Shown one piece after another: positions 8,591-15,651 of a stretch of DNA of 24,013 nucleotides. The stretch covers positions 755 to 24,767 of the forward strand of contig LUJN01000039.1 of the NCBI GenBank assembly GCA_001689445.1, written 5' to 3'. The notes beneath the pieces are model-generated. The model did no database searches, was not told the DNA's origin, and saw nothing but the letters and a program-made list of their open reading frames with translations. Numbering within the stretch: the stretch's first letter is position 1; every line of letters starts with the position of its first letter. Position numbers and translations under genes: made by a program. This stretch comes from Bacteroidales bacterium M3 (lineage in GTDB: Bacteria > Bacteroidota > Bacteroidia > Bacteroidales > Muribaculaceae).

Positions 8591-8897
8591 AAAATTAGGG
8601 TCGCGACAAGTCGCGACCCAATGCTGTTCACTTAAGGGCTTGGGTTGGGCAAATAAGGGTCGTAAGACCCTTCATGTATATAACCCCACGCACCGCGTGG
8701 GGTGTGGATGATCCATGGGGATAAAAAGGTCGAAGACCTTTCACTATAGTGTCCATCAACGCGTTGTGTTGAGTCTCCGACCCACATTCCATTCTCATCA
8801 CCCCAACCCCACGCGATGCGTGGGGTTGCACATATGTAGGGGCTTCGCCCCTCTCCCTCACCTTAAGTGAACAGCATTGAGTCGCGACCCTAATTTT
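8591..8897. repeat. Composite hairpin element with terminal inverted repeats (MITE- or REP-like)
   Basis: The whole gap between nadC and the HAD gene is one structured element. The outer ends are inverted repeats in two blocks. Positions 8591-8607 pair with 8881-8897 (17 bp, perfect), and 8619-8637 pair with 8861-8879 (19 bp, perfect). The left end carries 11 extra bases that create its own hairpin (8598-8607 with 8610-8619, loop AA). Inside are five small perfect hairpins: 8655-8661/8666-8672 (loop GTAA), 8684-8691/8695-8702 (ACC), 8725-8731/8735-8741 (GAA), 8804-8814/8818-8828 (GAT) and 8838-8843/8847-8852 (TTC). There is also a bare palindrome CAACGCGTTG at 8757-8766. Hairpins two and four share the stem CCCCACGC. 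I see no credible gene. It may also stop transcription of the two convergent genes. The mobile or RNA role is inference. Confidence 0.75.
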
Positions 8898-9532
8898 TAT
8901 CGGCTGATGCCAAGCATCATCCTGACGTCAAAGCCGACGAAACTGTCAATGATACGGTGAGCGTGGCCCTCTAACGTCTCGCGAGGGAGGGTCGTGGCAA
9001 GCCCCACCACAGTCGCGCCGGCGGCGTTGCCGGCCTGTAACCCCGACATAGAGTCCTCAAAGACATAGCAGTCGGCCGGAGCGCAGCCGATGGCCTCTGC
9101 CCCCATAAGGTATCCCTGCGGGTCGGGCTTGGAGCGGCTCACCATCGAGCCGGTGACAATGGCGGCAAACCGGTCGCGGAAACCGGGCAACTGTGCGTAC
9201 ACCCTATCCATCTTACGGTCCGAGCTGCTCGTGACCACGGCTGCGGGTATATTGTTGGCGGCAAGGTCGTCGAGAAACGCCGCCACGCCATCAAACATTT
9301 CATATTTCATCCCCTTTTCAAACTCACGGATACGGTCGAGAATATCCTCCCGCACCTGCTCCGATGGAAAATAACCCATTATCTTATCCAACGTGCTCCC
9401 TTTTATAAATCGGGCAAAATCGGGTATACCCGTAGGATAATCACGGTCTATGCCGCTCCAAAAACCGGTATATAGGCTCTCGCTGTCGATAAGCACTCCG
9501 TCAAGGTCAAACAAAACTCCAATCTTTCTCAT
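8897..9532 (-). CDS. HAD-superfamily hydrolase, beta-phosphoglucomutase-like phosphatase
   Basis: A 211-residue soluble HAD protein, subfamily IA. Motif I is FDLDGVLIDS with nucleophile D9 and acid/base D11. Motif II is VVTSSS near residue 100, motif III is KPDPQGY and motif IV is VFEDSMSGLQAG, all complete. The cap is helical and sits between motifs I and II (residues about 18-85). The D-G-V-L-I-D-S and E-D-S-xx-G forms are typical of sugar-phosphate phosphatases and beta-phosphoglucomutases; the substrate cannot be read from sequence. The stop codon overlaps the right end of the hairpin element by one base. It is divergent from the MATE gene, with a shared 113-bp promoter region. Confidence 0.9.
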   Translation of the reverse strand: MRKIGVLFDLDGVLIDSESLYTGFWSGIDRDYPTGIPDFARFIKGSTLDKIMGYFPSEQVREDILDRIREFEKGMKYEMFDGVAAFLDDLAANNIPAAVVTSSSDRKMDRVYAQLPGFRDRFAAIVTGSMVSRSKPDPQGYLMGAEAIGCAPADCYVFEDSMSGLQAGNAAGATVVGLATTLPRETLEGHAHRIIDSFVGFDVRMMLGISR

Positions 9533-9566
9533 TCTTTGTTATATGATATGCGTAAGTCAACTATCG

Positions 9567-9574
9567 TAAATTTG
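9567..9574 (+). promoter_or_regulatory. Candidate -7 box for the MATE gene (left half of palindrome)
   Basis: TAAATTTG matches TAnnTTTG and forms the left half of a perfect 9-bp inverted repeat (9566-9574 and 9577-9585, spacer TG). A leader of about 65 nt would result. No TTTG lies at the ideal distance; the nearest upstream, 9535-9538, has a 28-nt spacer. A second -7 candidate for the same gene is at 9620-9627. Confidence 0.45.
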
Positions 9575-9576
9575 TG

Positions 9577-9584
9577 CAAATTTA
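9577..9584 (-). promoter_or_regulatory. Candidate -7 box for the HAD gene (right half of palindrome)
   Basis: On the minus strand this reads TAAATTTG, the mirror image of the plus-strand box two bases away. It would place the transcript start about 38 nt before the HAD start codon at 9532. I do not see a good -33 element at 19-21 nt. The design is the same as between rlmH and nadC. Confidence 0.45.
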
Positions 9585-9619
9585 CCTCAAAATATTAAGA
9601 CGGTTGGAATAGTTTGGCG

Positions 9620-9627
9620 TAATTTTG
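9620..9627 (+). promoter_or_regulatory. Second candidate -7 box for the MATE gene
   Basis: TAATTTTG fits TAnnTTTG and lies 18 nt before the start codon at 9646. No -33 TTTG is found at the right spacing, so its use is uncertain. Confidence 0.35.
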
Positions 9628-9645
9628 TAAACTGTAATCTCCATT

Positions 9646-11037
9646 ATGAAACAAAATTCAAGTCCACTCACATTAGGCACCAACTCCATCGGCAAACTGC
9701 TCATGGAATATTCCGTCCCGGCGATTATCGCCATGACGGCCACATCGCTGTACAATATCATCGACAGTATATTCATAGGGCGCGGCGTAGGGCCGCTTGC
9801 CATCGCAGGTCTCGCCATCACATTCCCGTTGATGAATCTCGTGGTGGCGTTCTGTACCCTCATCGCAGTCGGAGGAGCCACGATAAGCTCTATATTCCTC
9901 GGACAGGAAAACCCCTCAAGGGCGACCGACACGGTAAACATCGTCTCGGTATTGTGCCTTGTGCACTCCATTGTGTTCGGGGGGCTGACATTGCTGTTCC
10001 TTGACCCTATCCTCTACTTTTTCGGGGCTACGGACGGCACAATCTCCTATGCCCGCGAGTTTATGGAGGTCATCCTCTATGCCACGCCGATATCCTACCT
10101 GTTTATCGGACTTAACAATATAATGAGGGCAACCGGCTACCCCCGCAAGGCGATGATATCGGCCCTATTGTCAGTGCTCGTCAACGTGATACTCGCCCCG
10201 ATATTCATTTTCTCCCTCAAATGGGGCATACGCGGGGCCGCACTGGCCACTGTCATCGGACAGACCGTTGCGCTGATATGGGTGCTGTGGCATTTCCTCT
10301 CACGATCGAGCTATATCCACTTCAACCCGCGCAATCGATGGAAAGACTGGAAGATAACACGGCGCATATATGCCATAGGACTCTCGCCGTTCTTGATGAA
10401 TGTGTGCGGCTGCGTGGTGGTGATATTCCTCAACAAGGCGTTGCTTGAATACGGGCGTGAAGCCGGAGACCTCGCCGTAGGCGCATACGGCATCCTCAAC
10501 CGCACGGCGATGTTCTTCGTAATGATTGTGTTTGGCGTCACACAGGGTATGCAGCCTATCCTCGGCTTCAACTACGGAGCCAACCAATGGGGTCGTGTCA
10601 AGCGCACACTGAGAATCGGCATCCTTGCCGGCGTCGTTATCACGACTCTCGGCTGGGGCGTGTGCGAACTATTCCCCACCTCTATCAGCAACCTGTTCAC
10701 AAGCGACGCGACGCTGATAGGAATCGCCGACCACGGCTTCAGGATATTCTTTATCGTCTTTCCCGTCGTGGGTTGCCAGGTCGTAATCCAAAATTTCTTC
10801 CAGTCCATAGGCAAACCCAAGATTTCCATATTCCTCTCCCTGACACGACAGCTGTTGTTCCTGATACCGTTTATCGTCATACTCCCGCAGTATCACGGGA
10901 TTGACGGTGTGTGGGCCAGCGTGCCCTGTGCCGACTTCCTTGCCGTCGTGGTCGCCCTTGTGACTCTCTACGTGCAGATGAGGCAGCTCAACAAGCGGTT
11001 TGCCAATGTCTCCCCTATCCCCGAACCTCTACAATAA
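9646..11037 (+). CDS. MATE family efflux transporter
   Basis: A 463-residue inner-membrane protein with about 12 hydrophobic segments in two similar halves. MATE carriers export drugs and metabolites against Na+ or H+. The start LGTNSIGKLLMEYSVPAIIAMTATSLYNIIDSIFIGRGVG is the classic first-helix region (P in helix 1, N-x-x-D-S-x-F-I-G). GVTQGMQPILGFNYGANQW marks the equivalent place in the second half, and YPRKAMISALLSVLVNVILAP is the conserved loop/helix 5 segment. It resembles the MepA/NorM-like group of Bacteroidetes; the substrate is unknown. The next gene starts 5 nt after its stop, suggesting co-transcription. Confidence 0.94.
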   Translation: MKQNSSPLTLGTNSIGKLLMEYSVPAIIAMTATSLYNIIDSIFIGRGVGPLAIAGLAITFPLMNLVVAFCTLIAVGGATISSIFLGQENPSRATDTVNIVSVLCLVHSIVFGGLTLLFLDPILYFFGATDGTISYAREFMEVILYATPISYLFIGLNNIMRATGYPRKAMISALLSVLVNVILAPIFIFSLKWGIRGAALATVIGQTVALIWVLWHFLSRSSYIHFNPRNRWKDWKITRRIYAIGLSPFLMNVCGCVVVIFLNKALLEYGREAGDLAVGAYGILNRTAMFFVMIVFGVTQGMQPILGFNYGANQWGRVKRTLRIGILAGVVITTLGWGVCELFPTSISNLFTSDATLIGIADHGFRIFFIVFPVVGCQVVIQNFFQSIGKPKISIFLSLTRQLLFLIPFIVILPQYHGIDGVWASVPCADFLAVVVALVTLYVQMRQLNKRFANVSPIPEPLQ

Positions 11038-11042
11038 GCGAT

Positions 11043-12629
11043 ATGATGCAAGAGATAAATCTGCGAGTAGACCCGGCCACTGCCGCCGACAACGACAAGA
11101 TAGCCCGACAAGCGGCATCGGCACTCAAAATCGACCGCAGCCGCATAAAGGCGGTAAAGATAACACGCCGCTCTATCGACGCGCGCCAACGTCACGTTAT
11201 GGTCAACCTTACCGTGAGAATATATGTTGACGAGATTCCCTCATCACTATCGCTCATAACTCCCGTAAAATACGGGAACGTGACCGATGCCCCGCAGGTT
11301 GTGGTGGTAGGAGCAGGCCCGGCGGGACTTTTTGCCGCCCTGCGGCTTATCGAATTAGGCTTGCGCCCCATTGTACTTGAACGCGGCAAGGATGTCGACA
11401 GCCGACGCAAGGATATGGCGCGCATATCGCGCGAGAATGTCGTCGACCCCGATTCCAACTATTGCTTCGGCGAGGGGGGCGCGGGAGCGTTTTCCGACGG
11501 TAAGCTCTACACCCGCAGCAAGAAACGCGGCTCAATAGAGAAGATACTCACCGTCTTTCACCAACACGGCGCCGACGAGAGCATCCTCGTAGATGCCCAT
11601 CCCCACATAGGCACCGACCGTCTCCCGGGAGTGATAAAGGCAATGAGGGAGCAGATTGTGCGCAGCGGAGGCGACGTGCTGTTTGGGTGCCGTGTCACCG
11701 ACCTGCTCATCGCGGACAATGAGGTCAAGGGGGTGACATGTGCCGACGGCAGCGAATACCATGGCCCGGTCATCCTCGCCACAGGACACTCTGCCCGCGA
11801 CATATACATGATGCTTGACAGGCGCGAGATAACGATTGAGCCAAAGGGGATAGCCGTCGGAGTGCGTCTTGAGCATCCACAGCATCTCATCGACTCGATA
11901 CAATATCATTCGCCCGACGGCCGCGGGAAATATCTCCCTGCCGCCGAGTACTCGATGCTTACCCGCGTGGACGACCGTGCGGTATACTCTTTCTGCATGT
12001 GCCCCGGCGGCTTCATAATACCCGCCGCGAGTGCACCGGGCCAGCTCGTGGTCAACGGGATGTCCCCGTCGTCACGCGGCACAAAATGGGCCAACTCGGG
12101 CATGGTGGTGGAGGTACTCCCCGAGGATATCCCCTCCTACGACAAGTATGGGGCATTGAAGATGATGAAATATCAGGAGGACATCGAGACACTATTCTGG
12201 TTCGACGCCAAGGAGACGCAGAATGCGGCAGCACAGCGCATGGTGGACTTTGTGGAGGGGCGCGACTCCAAGACACTGCCACCAACATCCTATGCACCGG
12301 GAATACACTGCGCCCGCATTGACCGACTGCTTCCCGAACCAATCTCGCGTCGTCTGCGTCGGGGATTCAGGGAATTTGGGCGAAAGGCCAAAGGCTTTCT
12401 CACCAATGAGGCAGTGCTCATCGGCGACGAGACCCGCACCTCCTCCCCCGTCAGAATCCCACGAGACAAGGATAACCTTGCCCACATCGGAATCTCCAAG
12501 CTGTTTCCATGCGGCGAGGGCGCCGGCTATGCCGGAGGCATCGTGTCGGCGGCTATCGACGGCGAACGCTGTGCCGAGGCGGCAGCACGCTCTCTCGGAG
12601 TGTCACCATCCGATGATAGCGCCGAGTAG
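11043..12629 (+). CDS. FAD-dependent NAD(P)-binding oxidoreductase of unknown substrate
   Basis: A 528-residue flavoprotein. VVVVGAGPAGLFAALRLIELG at residues about 86-106 is the dinucleotide-binding GxGxxG fold, followed by VLERGKDV with the acidic residue that holds the ribose. NYCFGEGGAGAFSDGKLYTR near residue 140 and CPGGFIIPAAS are signatures of the uncharacterised FAD-dependent family related to geranylgeranyl reductase-like and NAD(P)/FAD oxidoreductases. The ending PCGEGAGYAGGIVSAAIDGERCAE is the second FAD-contact segment. An N-terminal domain of about 80 residues precedes the Rossmann fold, as usual in this family. I chose ATG 11043 (or 11046): it lies 5 nt after the MATE stop, and the open frame further upstream only reads MATE codons out of frame. 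The 3' end overlaps the opposite-strand small gene by 27 nt. Confidence 0.88.
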   Translation: MMQEINLRVDPATAADNDKIARQAASALKIDRSRIKAVKITRRSIDARQRHVMVNLTVRIYVDEIPSSLSLITPVKYGNVTDAPQVVVVGAGPAGLFAALRLIELGLRPIVLERGKDVDSRRKDMARISRENVVDPDSNYCFGEGGAGAFSDGKLYTRSKKRGSIEKILTVFHQHGADESILVDAHPHIGTDRLPGVIKAMREQIVRSGGDVLFGCRVTDLLIADNEVKGVTCADGSEYHGPVILATGHSARDIYMMLDRREITIEPKGIAVGVRLEHPQHLIDSIQYHSPDGRGKYLPAAEYSMLTRVDDRAVYSFCMCPGGFIIPAASAPGQLVVNGMSPSSRGTKWANSGMVVEVLPEDIPSYDKYGALKMMKYQEDIETLFWFDAKETQNAAAQRMVDFVEGRDSKTLPPTSYAPGIHCARIDRLLPEPISRRLRRGFREFGRKAKGFLTNEAVLIGDETRTSSPVRIPRDKDNLAHIGISKLFPCGEGAGYAGGIVSAAIDGERCAEAAARSLGVSPSDDSAE

Positions 12630-12812
12630 CCACATAATCAGGAATCCGATTACGCTAAACAGGAATATGTTCAACACAAGATTCCCCGAAGCCTGTGCCG
12701 GGGTATCCATGTCGTCATCTGTCGATGAATTCTGCGCCAGTCGGGTAAACAGCCAGCCACATACCACGCCAAAGATTACGGCTATCAGCACCCATATCCA
12801 TATATTTCCCAT
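12603..12812 (-). CDS. Small two-helix membrane protein
   Basis: A 69-residue protein with two strong hydrophobic segments: residues 4-24 (IWIWVLIAVIFGVVCGWLF) and about 46-68 (NLVLNIFLFSVIGFLIMWLL). They are joined by a polar acidic loop rich in S, T and D (QNSSTDDDMDTPAQAS). Both termini could lie on the same side of the membrane. The family is not recognised. Support for it being real comes from the clean hydrophobic pattern and its position in line with the DUF695 gene (35 nt downstream, same strand). Its 3' end overlaps the end of the FAD protein gene on the other strand, so the two convergent transcripts overlap. Confidence 0.65.
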   Translation of the reverse strand: MGNIWIWVLIAVIFGVVCGWLFTRLAQNSSTDDDMDTPAQASGNLVLNIFLFSVIGFLIMWLLGAIIGW

Positions 12813-12847
12813 GACTGTAGGTATTTAGAGGGTTAGACTTTCATTTT

Positions 12848-13288
12848 TCATTCACCGTCCATCACCTCGGCAAGCTCACACATCTCCCGGTATTCGTTCC
12901 ACTCGGGGTCATTCTCGGCATAGAGCGTTATCGGAAGGAGGACAAAGGGTGCGAGTGCCTCATTGAGGCGACGGTTAAAGATATGCTGGTTTTTGGTGTA
13001 TATAATCCAGTCGCGCTCATCATCGCCCGTGTAGATTCCCGTCATGATGGCTACAGGGTCTTTCCTGAACACCTCGTTGATGGCGTCGGTCACCGCTTCC
13101 ATAAGAGTGGAGGTGGGTACGTCGGGCATCCCGGAAGCATCTCCCTGATAGGGCCAGGAAATCTCAACGCGGACATTGTACTTGCCCGTGGCTATCACAT
13201 TTTCAAGTCCCCGTCGCCCGGTGACCATTATGAGGCGACCCGAGTCGCTTTCGGTGGGTGATGTCCACCAGTCAGTGCTTATCTTCAT
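12848..13288 (-). CDS. DUF695 domain-containing protein
   Basis: A 146-residue soluble acidic protein. The layout matches DUF695: an N-terminal strand with a WWTSP motif, then YNVRVEISWPYQGD. GIYTGDDERDWIIYTKN is the characteristic T-G-D-x-x-R-x-W-x-x-Y-T segment, followed by FNRRLNEALAPFVLLPITLYAENDPEWNEYREM with the D-P-E-W-x-x-Y motif. The function of DUF695 is unknown. It is probably the first gene of a two-gene minus-strand unit with the small membrane protein. Confidence 0.78.
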   Translation of the reverse strand: MKISTDWWTSPTESDSGRLIMVTGRRGLENVIATGKYNVRVEISWPYQGDASGMPDVPTSTLMEAVTDAINEVFRKDPVAIMTGIYTGDDERDWIIYTKNQHIFNRRLNEALAPFVLLPITLYAENDPEWNEYREMCELAEVMDGE

Positions 13289-13378
13289 ATCCGTTTATGC
13301 GGTTTTATCTTTTAGGAAACTGTTCCCATCATAAAATTAATGAAAAATCCGACATTTATGTTTACCTTGGAGACAAAA

Positions 13379-13410
13379 TTTGGCAATAACACGCATTTTT
13401 ACTATTTTAG
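13379..13410 (+). promoter_or_regulatory. Candidate promoter immediately upstream of the glycosidase-like gene
   Basis: TTTG at 13379-13382 and TATTTTAG at 13403-13410 (one mismatch to TAnnTTTG) have a 20-nt spacer. The box ends 4 nt before the start codon at 13415, so a transcript from it would have almost no leader. TACCTTGG at 13363-13370 (also one mismatch) is an alternative giving a leader of about 40 nt. Confidence 0.35.
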
Positions 13411-13414
13411 CATA

Positions 13415-15109
13415 ATGATACCACGGCTTTTACTGATATTGGCACTGCTTGTTCCTTTCGGGACGGCACTCAATGCGGCATCCCATCCAAAGTATGAGGT
13501 GAGAGCGGCATGGGTCTCGACCGAGGGTGGACGTGACTGGCCGCGCGGACTGTACGAGGAGTCCCGACAGAAAGAAGCCCTCATACAATTGCTCGACAAG
13601 CTCAATGATGCCAACTTCAACACTCTCTTTTTCCAGATGCAGGGACGTGGTGGCGTGGCATGGGATTCATCCTACTACCCCGCGATGGCATCCCTCACAG
13701 GAGATGGCTCAATCGGGACGGCATACGACATCCCGCAATTTGTCATCGACGAATGCCGCAAACGCCATATCGAGTGCCATGCGTGGCTTACACCATTTGC
13801 CCAAGGAAGCCGACAGGACGCATCACGATACCAACTCAACCGCTATCCACACGTGTCGGCATCCCGTCCGGAAATCTGCGTCTCCTTCAACGGCAACTAC
13901 TATATCGACCCGGGCATACCCGAGGGACGTGAAATGTTAGTGGAGAGTTACCGCGAGATGCTGTCGCGATACGACTTTGACGGCATCAACCTCGACCTAT
14001 CCTCCTATGACGGGCGACAGTTTCCCGACGATGACAGTTATGAGGCATACAACCCCGACAATCTCACACGCGAGGAATGGCGCAGGGACAACATGACAGC
14101 TTTTGTCGCCGAAGTGGCTGAAATGGTATCGGAAATAGCTCCTGACATCAAAATAGGAGTATCGACTCTCGGTGTCTACAAGCCGACTTTAGGCTACGAC
14201 AACAAAAGCGCATACAACAGTGCCTATCAAGATCCGGTGTTGTGGGTCGATAGCCGCTATGCTGACTATCTATCGCCACGCATGTCGCATGAAGAGAGCC
14301 TTGGTTTCTCAAAAAATCTCGCAAAATGGGCCGAAATGGTTCCCGGTGCAATAATTCCCGGCATCATGACGGGACGTCTTGCGGAATCAGCCGTCAGTGT
14401 CAATGACCTGACGCGGCAGATTGACGTGATACGTGATGACGAAGGCTGCATAGGGATTGCCATAGACGGGCTGTCGACACTATTTGGTAACGGCGATAAG
14501 GCCAATGATATGCGCCAATCGCTTGCATCCGACTATTTCCGCTATCCGGCGCATATACATCCCAAAGATGACCTATACGATTTTGCCCCCAACCCTCCCG
14601 TCAATGTCGAGGCACGATATACCGGCGATGGATATGCCATCGCGTGGGAGGAACCGTTTCCCTCGGCTGAAGGCAAGCCTGTGAAATACTACTCCATCTA
14701 CCTCTCCGACGGCCACGGGGCTGACACCTCAAATCCCGAATATATCGTCTGCGCAAAGACCGACGGCATGGAGTTTTTCTATCCCGCCGAGACTGCCGAG
14801 GGGCTGCAATTTGCCATAACGGCCTTTGACACCGACTATCGCGAGAGCCTGCCGGCCATCACCAAGAGCGCGTTGGACGACATCTACCTGCCCGTGTACT
14901 TCTACTACCACCAGGGGGCCATATACCTCTCGGATGTAAAGCCGGTTGAACGCCTGGAGATATACTCCCTCACGGGAAACAGGACAATGCATCAAGAGAT
15001 AGGTGCGTCACAGGCCACTGTCGACTGCGGGCGTCTCGCTCCCGGAGTATACGTTGCAAAGGCCGTATATCCCGACGGGACATCCTCCATGCACAAGTTT
15101 GCACGATAG
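13415..15109 (+). CDS. Secreted family-10-like glycosidase (GHL10/DUF187) with C-terminal sorting-type tail
   Basis: A 564-residue exported protein. I chose ATG 13415 because MIPRLLLILALLVPFGTALNAAS is a clean signal peptide; the in-frame ATG at 13340 only adds 25 polar residues. After the signal, YEVRAAWVSTEGGRDWPRG starts the barrel. Next are LLDKLNDANFNTLFFQMQGRG, RKRHIECHAWLTPF and YDFDGINLDLSSYDGRQF, all typical of GHL10 'glycosyl hydrolase-like 10' proteins, which in characterised cases act on glycan or peptidoglycan-like polymers. A fibronectin-like segment follows (residues about 395-480, PPVNVEARYTGDGYAIAWEEP). The end (VERLEIYSLTGN ... LAPGVYVAK ... KFAR) resembles type A type IX secretion tails. 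The substrate is unknown. Confidence 0.82.
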   Translation: MIPRLLLILALLVPFGTALNAASHPKYEVRAAWVSTEGGRDWPRGLYEESRQKEALIQLLDKLNDANFNTLFFQMQGRGGVAWDSSYYPAMASLTGDGSIGTAYDIPQFVIDECRKRHIECHAWLTPFAQGSRQDASRYQLNRYPHVSASRPEICVSFNGNYYIDPGIPEGREMLVESYREMLSRYDFDGINLDLSSYDGRQFPDDDSYEAYNPDNLTREEWRRDNMTAFVAEVAEMVSEIAPDIKIGVSTLGVYKPTLGYDNKSAYNSAYQDPVLWVDSRYADYLSPRMSHEESLGFSKNLAKWAEMVPGAIIPGIMTGRLAESAVSVNDLTRQIDVIRDDEGCIGIAIDGLSTLFGNGDKANDMRQSLASDYFRYPAHIHPKDDLYDFAPNPPVNVEARYTGDGYAIAWEEPFPSAEGKPVKYYSIYLSDGHGADTSNPEYIVCAKTDGMEFFYPAETAEGLQFAITAFDTDYRESLPAITKSALDDIYLPVYFYYHQGAIYLSDVKPVERLEIYSLTGNRTMHQEIGASQATVDCGRLAPGVYVAKAVYPDGTSSMHKFAR

Positions 15110-15175
15110 CCGCCCTGTCTTGCGGAAAGGGAAAAGATTTTGATTGCCGCTGCCATATATTTCTGAATATTTCCC

Positions 15176-15183
15176 TATCTTTG
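15176..15183 (+). promoter_or_regulatory. -7 box upstream of the DUF3127 gene
   Basis: TATCTTTG is an exact match to TAnnTTTG, 26 nt before the start codon at 15210. No TTTG is found at the usual -33 spacing. It suggests the DUF3127 gene has its own promoter rather than relying on the upstream glycosidase gene. Confidence 0.5.
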
Positions 15184-15209
15184 TAAAAACTAAACTATCT
15201 AACAGATAA

Positions 15210-15578
15210 ATGGAAGTAAAAGGAAAGATAATCGTGGCATTGCCCGAGGTTTCAGGCACATCAAAGGCCGGTAATGCATGGAAGAAGCGTGAATATGTAT
15301 TGGAGACATTGGAGACCTACCCCAAGAAGGTGTTTTTCAACTTCTTTGGCGACCGTGTAGACCAGTTTCCCCTTAATATAGGAGATGTCATCACATTGAG
15401 TTTCGACATCGAGAGCCGTGAGTTCAACGGACGCTGGTACACCGACATCCGTGGCTGGAAAGCCGATAAAGAGGGTGCTGCCGCTCCCCAGCAGGCCGTT
15501 CCCGCACAGGATTTCCCCGGCTCATTCCCTCCCCCACCCGCAATGGGCAGCGCCGAGAACGACGACCTCCCCTTCTAA
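15210..15578 (+). CDS. DUF3127 OB-fold protein with SSB-like acidic tail
   Basis: A 122-residue protein of the DUF3127 family, which is largely restricted to Bacteroidetes and annotated as OB-fold/SSB-like. The core is MEVKGKIIVALPEVSG, then WKKREYVLETLETYPKKVFFNFFGDRVDQF, then DVITLSFDIESREFNGRWYTDIRGW, a beta-barrel pattern. Residues about 88-117 are rich in A, P, Q and G, like the flexible linker of single-stranded DNA-binding proteins. The protein ends DDLPF, nearly the DDIPF tip with which SSB recruits partner proteins. This suggests a role with single-stranded DNA, but no experiment can be cited from sequence. It converges with lpxA across a perfect palindrome. Confidence 0.85.
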   Translation: MEVKGKIIVALPEVSGTSKAGNAWKKREYVLETLETYPKKVFFNFFGDRVDQFPLNIGDVITLSFDIESREFNGRWYTDIRGWKADKEGAAAPQQAVPAQDFPGSFPPPPAMGSAENDDLPF

Positions 15579-15589
15579 AATACAGTTTA

Positions 15590-15639
15590 ATAAAACATGG
15601 AGGGCGGATACCACGTGGTATCCGCCCTCCATGTTTTAT
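15590..15639. terminator. Bidirectional terminator, 50-bp perfect palindrome
   Basis: Positions 15590-15614 and 15615-15639 are perfect reverse complements (25 bp per arm, no obligatory spacer; ACGT would form the loop in RNA). The GC-rich core is flanked by A-rich sequence on one side and TTTTA on the other, so on both strands the hairpin is followed by a short T tract. It sits 11 nt after the DUF3127 stop and 12 nt from the lpxA stop, between two convergent genes. Confidence 0.92.
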
Positions 15640-15651
15640 AGTATCTTGAAA

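Noticed and set aside
8628..8861. A 77-residue open frame on the minus strand inside the hairpin element
   Set aside because: It runs straight through the inverted repeats and hairpins, starts and ends inside the repeat ends and has no recognisable domain. The reading frame is a by-product of GC-rich stems.
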